A stretch of 64,000 nt of DNA from JAYOEY01 sp038120295. Its GTDB lineage: Bacteria > Pseudomonadota > Alphaproteobacteria > MPNO01 > UBA2964. The translations under genes were made by a program, and so were the position numbers. The stretch spans positions 186,001 to 250,000 of the forward strand of contig JAYOLL010000001.1 in assembly GCA_038120295.1 (NCBI GenBank), read 5' to 3'. Position 1 is the stretch's first letter. Each line of letters begins with the position of its first letter. This document shows positions 59,941 to 64,000 of the stretch, in pieces. Under the pieces are notes generated by a model. That model had not been told where the DNA came from, did no database searches, and saw only the letters and a list, made by a program, of their open reading frames with translations.

Positions 59941-60729
59941 TTATTCCGCGAGAATTTTCTGAATCTTCGGCCAGGCGTCCGCGCCCTTCTCTGCCATAAG
60001 CTCGCAATAGGCCTCGTTGCGCCAGTCTAGATAGCCGGGCCTGAAATTCGGCCTTGCCTTTATCGCTTCGTAGAGTTCCGTCACGCGCGGCTTGTCGTCC
60101 ATCCAGCCCCAGAGCTGCAGCTCGTCGAGACGGATCAGATAGGGCGTGTACCCAATCTCGGCGAGAGAGTAACTCGACCCCGCCATCCATTCGGTCTTCT
60201 GTAGCTGTGTATCGAGGTCATGGACGAATCTATCGAACGCGCGGACGGCTTCGGCGAATTGCGGCGCGTCCATGCCGAGCTCGATCTGCTGCCGCTGGCG
60301 TTCGCGGCGCTTCGGGTCGGGGATGCCGTCGATATAGGCTTTGAGTTCCTCTGCCGGGCGCGCCAGATGCTGGAAACGGAAGGCGATCGAGCCCGACAGC
60401 ACGCCGGTATAGTAGTGCAGCACCTCGTCCAGCCACTTGGTCCATTGCCGCATGCGCGCCCGCTCGGCGGGAGAGGCCGGGCGCACCGGCGGGTCGGGGA
60501 AAGCGTCGTCGATATATTCGCAGATCACGGTGGATTCGATGACGACCGTGCCGTCATGCACCAGCGTCGGCACGACGCCGTTGGGGTTTAGCTCCAGATA
60601 GTCAGGGGCGTGCTGGTCGCGGGTCCGCAGATTGAGCAGGTGCCCCTCCCACTCCAGCTCTTTCTCGGCGAGCAGAAGCCGGATTTTCTGGGCGCAGGTC
60701 GACATGTCCGCGTGGTAGAGTTCAATCAT
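59941..60729 (-). CDS. Glutathione S-transferase family protein
   Basis: A 262-residue protein with an N-terminal thioredoxin fold (MIELYHADMSTCAQKIRLLLAEKELEWEGHLLNL) and GST motifs YLELNPNGVVPTLVHDGTVVIESTVICEYIDDAF. The C-terminal helical domain (about 90-255) includes WMAGSSYSLAEIGYTPYLIRLDELQLW. The N-terminal Ser/Cys at STCAQK suggests a beta- or omega-like catalytic residue. Such enzymes often accompany aromatic degradation and may isomerise maleyl intermediates. It ends adjacent to the MFS stop codon. Confidence 0.9.
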   Translation of the reverse strand: MIELYHADMSTCAQKIRLLLAEKELEWEGHLLNLRTRDQHAPDYLELNPNGVVPTLVHDGTVVIESTVICEYIDDAFPDPPVRPASPAERARMRQWTKWLDEVLHYYTGVLSGSIAFRFQHLARPAEELKAYIDGIPDPKRRERQRQQIELGMDAPQFAEAVRAFDRFVHDLDTQLQKTEWMAGSSYSLAEIGYTPYLIRLDELQLWGWMDDKPRVTELYEAIKARPNFRPGYLDWRNEAYCELMAEKGADAWPKIQKILAE

Positions 60730-60845
60730 GGAGAAGTTCCCTTTGTTCGGCGTTTAGTCTAACGCCGGCATCGGTTGTCGGCCATCGGGGCTGGTGATAA
60801 GTACAAACCAATGCTTTCAAACTACTAACGGATGGAATTACGACC

Positions 60846-61835
60846 ATGGCAAAGCTCACCCTCAGTCTCGCCTGCTGCGATTACGATCGGACCCGCGCCC
60901 TGTTCGACGGGCGCGTCCCGGTCGAGGGATGCGAGGTGGTCGGCGTTCCGATGTCGCCCGAAGAAGCGTTTCACCGGGCATTCAAGTACCAGGAATTCGA
61001 TGTCACGGAACTGTCGATGTCGAGTTACATGAACGTCCTGTCGCGCGACAACAGCCCCTATATCGGCATTCCGGCTTTCGTCTCGCGCCTGTTTCGTCAC
61101 AGCTCGATCTATATCCGTACCGATCGTGGGATCGAAAAGCCGGAAGACCTGAAAGGAAAGACCATCGGCGTTCCGGAATACCAGATGACGGCGGCGCTCT
61201 GGGTACGCGGCATTCTGCATGACGAATACGGGGTGCGGGCCGAAGACATTTCCTGGCGCAATGGCGGGCTGGAAGAAGGCGGGCGCGAGGAACGCGCACC
61301 GCTGCATCTCCCCGATACGATTGATCTCCAGAGTATCCCGAAAGACGAAACCCTGGCGCAGCAGCTCGACGACGGCCGGCTGGATGCGGTCATTTCCGCC
61401 CGCGCGCCCTCGACCTACTACACCAACGAAAATATCGACCGGCTGTTTCCCGATTATAAGACGGCCGAGCAGGCCTACTATGCCAAGACCGGCATGTTCC
61501 CGATCATGCATCTTGTCGGCGTAAGGCGGTCCATTGTGGAGAAACATCCCTGGCTGCCGGTCAATCTCTATGTCGCCTTCCTGAAAGCCAAGGCGCTCTG
61601 CTACGAGGAGATGGAGCAGGTCGGTCACCTGGCGCACACCATGCCCTGGCCGGTCTACGAGCTGGAGCAGGTGCGCAAGCTGATGGGGCCGGATCACTGG
61701 AAGTACGGAATCCAGGAGAACGAGAAGGAAATCTCGGCCGTGACCCGCTATTCGTTCGAACAGGGAATTTCGGCCCGCAAGCTCGAGGCGGAAGATCTGT
61801 TCGCAGAGGCGACTTTCGAGCTGTACAAGCTCTAG
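60846..61835 (+). CDS. 4,5-dihydroxyphthalate decarboxylase-like substrate-binding-fold protein
   Basis: A 329-residue cytosolic protein with a type 2 periplasmic-binding-protein fold but no signal peptide. It begins MAKLTLSLACCDYDRTRALFDG and includes GVPEYQMTAALWVRGILHDEYGV, as in enzymes annotated as 4,5-dihydroxyphthalate decarboxylases. The lack of a signal and the family name suggest an enzyme, but these sequences often carry uncertain annotation and may be binding proteins. It is 11 nt upstream of an AhpD-like gene, consistent with an aromatic acid operon. Confidence 0.78.
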   Translation: MAKLTLSLACCDYDRTRALFDGRVPVEGCEVVGVPMSPEEAFHRAFKYQEFDVTELSMSSYMNVLSRDNSPYIGIPAFVSRLFRHSSIYIRTDRGIEKPEDLKGKTIGVPEYQMTAALWVRGILHDEYGVRAEDISWRNGGLEEGGREERAPLHLPDTIDLQSIPKDETLAQQLDDGRLDAVISARAPSTYYTNENIDRLFPDYKTAEQAYYAKTGMFPIMHLVGVRRSIVEKHPWLPVNLYVAFLKAKALCYEEMEQVGHLAHTMPWPVYELEQVRKLMGPDHWKYGIQENEKEISAVTRYSFEQGISARKLEAEDLFAEATFELYKL

Positions 61836-61846
61836 GAGCCGAAAAG

Positions 61847-62452
61847 ATGACGCGGATTGCGCCGCTTAGGCGCGAGGATCATCCCGACCTCGACGAGAAG
61901 TTCTTCAGGCCCTACGAGGAATCGCGCGGCTATGTGCCGAACTCCAACCTCGTTATGGCTCGCAGACCCAAGGTGCTGGCGGCGTTCCGCGCGCTGAACG
62001 CGGCGGTGTTCGATCCTGAGAACAGCGTACCTGCCGGGTTGCTTGCGCTGGTCGGGAATATCGCGAGCCAGGCTGCAGGTTGCATGTATTGCGTCGCGCA
62101 TACGGCTAACAATGCGGGTATTCACGGCGTCGATGCGGCAAAAGTCGCGGCGCTGTGGGAATATGAGACCAGCCCGCTGTTCGACGATGCCGAACGGGCG
62201 GCGCTGCGGTTCGCCCAGGCGGCAGCGTCGGTGCCCAATATGGTGACGGACGAGGACGTCGATGCCGTGAAGGCGCATTTCGGCGAAGACGGCGCGGTGG
62301 AAATCCTGACGGTGGTGTCCTGGTACGGATTTCTCAATCGCTGGAACGACAGCCTCGCGACGGACCTGGAAGAGGTCGCCTTTGATAAGGCGTCGGATAC
62401 GCTGGCTTCGACCGGCTGGGATGCCGGCAAGCATCGCCCGCCGACGCGTTAG
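61847..62452 (+). CDS. Carboxymuconolactone decarboxylase / AhpD-like peroxidase family protein
   Basis: A 201-residue alkylhydroperoxidase-like protein. The active-site motif is CMYCVAHTANNAG, with two cysteines separated by two residues and the family histidine. This is the CxxC-xxH pattern of AhpD-type peroxidases, rather than the gamma-carboxymuconolactone decarboxylase. The preceding gene is a dihydroxyphthalate decarboxylase-like protein. It converges with the arylformamidase-like gene with a gap of nine bases. Confidence 0.88.
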   Translation: MTRIAPLRREDHPDLDEKFFRPYEESRGYVPNSNLVMARRPKVLAAFRALNAAVFDPENSVPAGLLALVGNIASQAAGCMYCVAHTANNAGIHGVDAAKVAALWEYETSPLFDDAERAALRFAQAAASVPNMVTDEDVDAVKAHFGEDGAVEILTVVSWYGFLNRWNDSLATDLEEVAFDKASDTLASTGWDAGKHRPPTR

Positions 62453-62461
62453 GGAATCGGG

Positions 62462-63334
62462 TTACGAAACGCCGATTTGCGCGCGCACCGTTTTCGACAG
62501 TGTGCTTTCGGAATCGAGATATTCGTTGATCGTCGTGAAGTGATGCTTGCCCTGCATCACCCAGGCGCTGACGTCATGACCCTGGGCCGACCAGGTAGAG
62601 GCGAGATCCTCGGACTGACGAACGAACTCGGGGCCCTCATCGCCTCCAACCAGCAGTAGCAGCGGCGCCACGCGACCGGGCGTCATCAGGACCGGACTGA
62701 ATTCCTCGGCTTCTTTCGGAGAGAACTGCAGATCGTCGTTCTGGAACGACAGCCGCACGGGTTCGAGGTCGTACACGCCGCTTATCCCGCAGCCCGCCTT
62801 GACCAGATCAGCCGGCAGGTCTTCGGCATAGGAAGGCCAGTCGGTAGATGCCAGCATTGCCGTGATGTGCCCGCCTGCGGAATGACCGGAAACCGTGATG
62901 TTATCGGGATCGCAATCCATCTCTGCAGCGTTGCGCCACACCCAGGCCATCGCTGCGCGGCACCGCTCAATCAGCGTGTCCATACGTACGCCCGGAATAA
63001 GAGGATATTCGACCACCACCGTCGTCACCCCGTAGGGAACGAACGGCTTGGCGACAAACCCGAAATCGTTCTTGGTGTTCGATTTCCAGTATCCGCCGTG
63101 AAAAAACACATGTACGGGACGCGGGCCTATCGACTCTCCGTGATAGATGTCGAGCAGATCGGTCGAGCCGGAACCGAACCGGTGATCCAGCAGGGTGTGA
63201 TATTGCGCCTTGGCCTCGTCCGACCCGGAGATTTGCGCGGCCTTGCATTCTGCCGTATCGGGCACCTTGCCGCGATTATTGTATTCCCAGTCCAGCGCTT
63301 CCTGATCGTAGCTGCGAAATACCGGTTCTGCCAT
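62462..63334 (-). CDS. Alpha/beta hydrolase, kynurenine formamidase (arylformamidase)-like
   Basis: A 290-residue hydrolase with the HGGYW oxyanion motif (VHVFFHGGYWKSN, near residue 75), the nucleophile elbow VSGHSAGGHITAM (near Ser150), a likely aspartate in LLLVGGDEGPEFVRQSEDL and a histidine in QGKHHFTT near the C-terminus. These fit the BNA7-type arylformamidases that act on formylkynurenine, and carboxylesterases of the hormone-sensitive lipase class. The start has a GGACTCCC-like weak site. It diverges from the split hydratase genes. Confidence 0.85.
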   Translation of the reverse strand: MAEPVFRSYDQEALDWEYNNRGKVPDTAECKAAQISGSDEAKAQYHTLLDHRFGSGSTDLLDIYHGESIGPRPVHVFFHGGYWKSNTKNDFGFVAKPFVPYGVTTVVVEYPLIPGVRMDTLIERCRAAMAWVWRNAAEMDCDPDNITVSGHSAGGHITAMLASTDWPSYAEDLPADLVKAGCGISGVYDLEPVRLSFQNDDLQFSPKEAEEFSPVLMTPGRVAPLLLLVGGDEGPEFVRQSEDLASTWSAQGHDVSAWVMQGKHHFTTINEYLDSESTLSKTVRAQIGVS

Positions 63335-63485
63335 GGGAGTCCTCGATTGTGATTATCACGGGAAAAACATTGTGATGACGTAGAAATATAGTTGCAAATC
63401 CCGCTTGGGTCAAAATGCCGTCCGTATTGACCCTTGGCCTTATTTTGACAGAATAGCATTTCTTCGAACGGAATATGGAAAAATC

Positions 63486-63824
63486 ATGCCTTCCAAGGAA
63501 GATCCCGGACGCGGTTATCATGATATTGGCGGACTCGATGCCGGGTCCATCCCGCTTGAAACGACGGACATGAAGCCGTGGGAGAAGCTGTCGACCGCTA
63601 TCAGCAATGCTCTTGGCGCGGGGGGACGGGGTTATTACGTCACGGACGAATCAAGGCGCGCGCGCGAACAGATGGGCGATCCACCCTATAGCGATCTTGG
63701 ATATTTCGAACGCGCAACAGAATCGATGAAGATGGTGCTGATCGAGAAGGGACTGTTTTCATCCGAAGAGCTCGAATCTCGGATGAAGGAAATCGAACAG
63801 CGTATGGCAGAGGCGCGCAAATGA
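63486..63824 (+). CDS. Nitrile hydratase/thiocyanate hydrolase beta N-terminal-domain protein
   Basis: A 112-residue protein resembling only the N-terminal half of nitrile hydratase beta. The opening GYHDIGGLDAGSIPL recalls the HDxGGxxGFGPV motif, and the helix-rich part contains YYVTDESRRAREQM...YFERATESMKMVLIEKGLFSSEELESR. Full-length NHase beta has one chain with a C-terminal SH3-like barrel. Here the barrel is a separate gene starting in a 4-nt overlap (ATGA at 63821). Such a split is known from thiocyanate hydrolase (ScnB/ScnA). The catalytic Co/Fe subunit would be downstream of the window. Confidence 0.75.
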   Translation: MPSKEDPGRGYHDIGGLDAGSIPLETTDMKPWEKLSTAISNALGAGGRGYYVTDESRRAREQMGDPPYSDLGYFERATESMKMVLIEKGLFSSEELESRMKEIEQRMAEARK

Positions 63825-64000
63825 GTGCGCTCTATCAGGCTGGCGATCGGGTGAGGGTCATTGCGACCAACCCGCCCGGTCATCGAAGGACGCCATACTA
63901 TATTCGCGGCAAGGTGGGCGAAGTCGAACGGGTGTGCGGCGCGCATCCGAATCCGGAGGAACTCGCTTACGGATTCGATGGCCTGCCGGCGAAGATGCTC
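63821..64000 (+). CDS. Nitrile hydratase/thiocyanate hydrolase beta C-terminal SH3-like protein, partial
   Basis: The first 60 codons of a protein cut by the window end. MSALYQAGDRVRVIATNPPGHRRTPYYIRGKVGEVERVCGAHPNPEELAYG matches the SH3-like barrel of NHase beta (GDxVRV...P.GHxRxPxYxRGKxGxV). It overlaps the previous gene by four bases, so the two halves are coupled. The substrate class (nitrile, thiocyanate or another) cannot be decided from these subunits. Confidence 0.8.
   Translation, partial: MSALYQAGDRVRVIATNPPGHRRTPYYIRGKVGEVERVCGAHPNPEELAYGFDGLPAKML

Noticed and set aside
1..64000. Searches by eye for tRNA, rRNA, CRISPR arrays, insertion sequences and phage genes
   Set aside because: No cloverleaf-like gene, repeat-spacer array, transposase or integrase sequence was found.

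Overview
The window is a dense, high-GC stretch of bacterial chromosome from an alphaproteobacterium, most likely a free-living, organic-acid-using and possibly marine lineage near the Rhodospirillales. This placement is inferred from the gene repertoire: glyQS, a TRAP and a TctC-type solute uptake protein, many TauD/TfdA dioxygenases, an RpoH-family sigma factor, and the codon and GC style. No rRNA, tRNA, CRISPR array, insertion sequence or phage gene was seen. About 66 genes cover almost everything. No gene-free stretch exceeds 300 bases; the two largest (16876-17157 and 53219-53497) each hold a start-less minus-strand open frame that may be a gene remnant.

Layout. 1-4875: housekeeping genes (a truncated tRNA-type methyltransferase, an SppA-like S49 peptidase, a small zinc-ribbon membrane protein, glyQ-glyS). 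4888-13607: accessory catabolic genes, including two TauD/TfdA oxygenases, an amidohydrolase, an EamA exporter, YjbQ and an FAA-hydrolase/VOC/alpha-beta-hydrolase operon. Among them, at 7188-8402, is a GrdB-like protein with an in-frame TGA read as a likely selenocysteine (UxxC). 13732-15979: tungstate ABC transporter tupBCA. 16153-20570: a PEP-CTERM-like secreted protein, a TRAP transporter and a VOC protein. 20645-26688: a TctC-type binding protein with an extra C-terminal domain, a formyl-THF cyclo-ligase, an S9 peptidase, a fasciclin protein and an RpoH-family sigma factor. 26711-32866: a cupin, an enol-lactonase-like hydrolase, two isocitrate-lyase/PEP-mutase family proteins and an aconitase-family heterodimer that together resemble a dimethylmalate-type pathway. 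32867-42413: an amidohydrolase, then a UbiD decarboxylase / molybdopterin hydroxylase large subunit / enoyl-CoA hydratase / degenerate exonuclease run, then a universal stress protein, a SlyX-like protein and a membrane protein. 42600-52794: two more PEP-CTERM-like proteins, an aromatic-type catabolic run (flavin monooxygenase, dienelactone hydrolase, alcohol dehydrogenase, YciI, MBL hydrolase), an ornithine-cyclodeaminase-like gene and an unrecognised protein with 2OG-Fe(II) oxygenase ligands. 53042-62452: a third TauD, a 3-dehydroshikimate dehydratase fusion, a class II aldolase, a sulfatase coupled to an MFS transporter, GST, and a substrate-binding-fold protein with an AhpD-like protein. 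62462-64000: an arylformamidase-like hydrolase and the start of a split nitrile-hydratase/thiocyanate-hydrolase-like locus.

The genes are mostly short catabolic operons on both strands, probably for aromatic and branched dicarboxylic acids, each with few obvious regulators. The most notable items are the putative selenoprotein, three secreted proteins with a shared variant PEP-CTERM signal ([S/D]EP instead of PEP), a membrane PAS-exonuclease protein that has lost its first catalytic motif, the dimethylmalate-like module, and two intergenic palindromes, one a perfect 28-bp inverted repeat.
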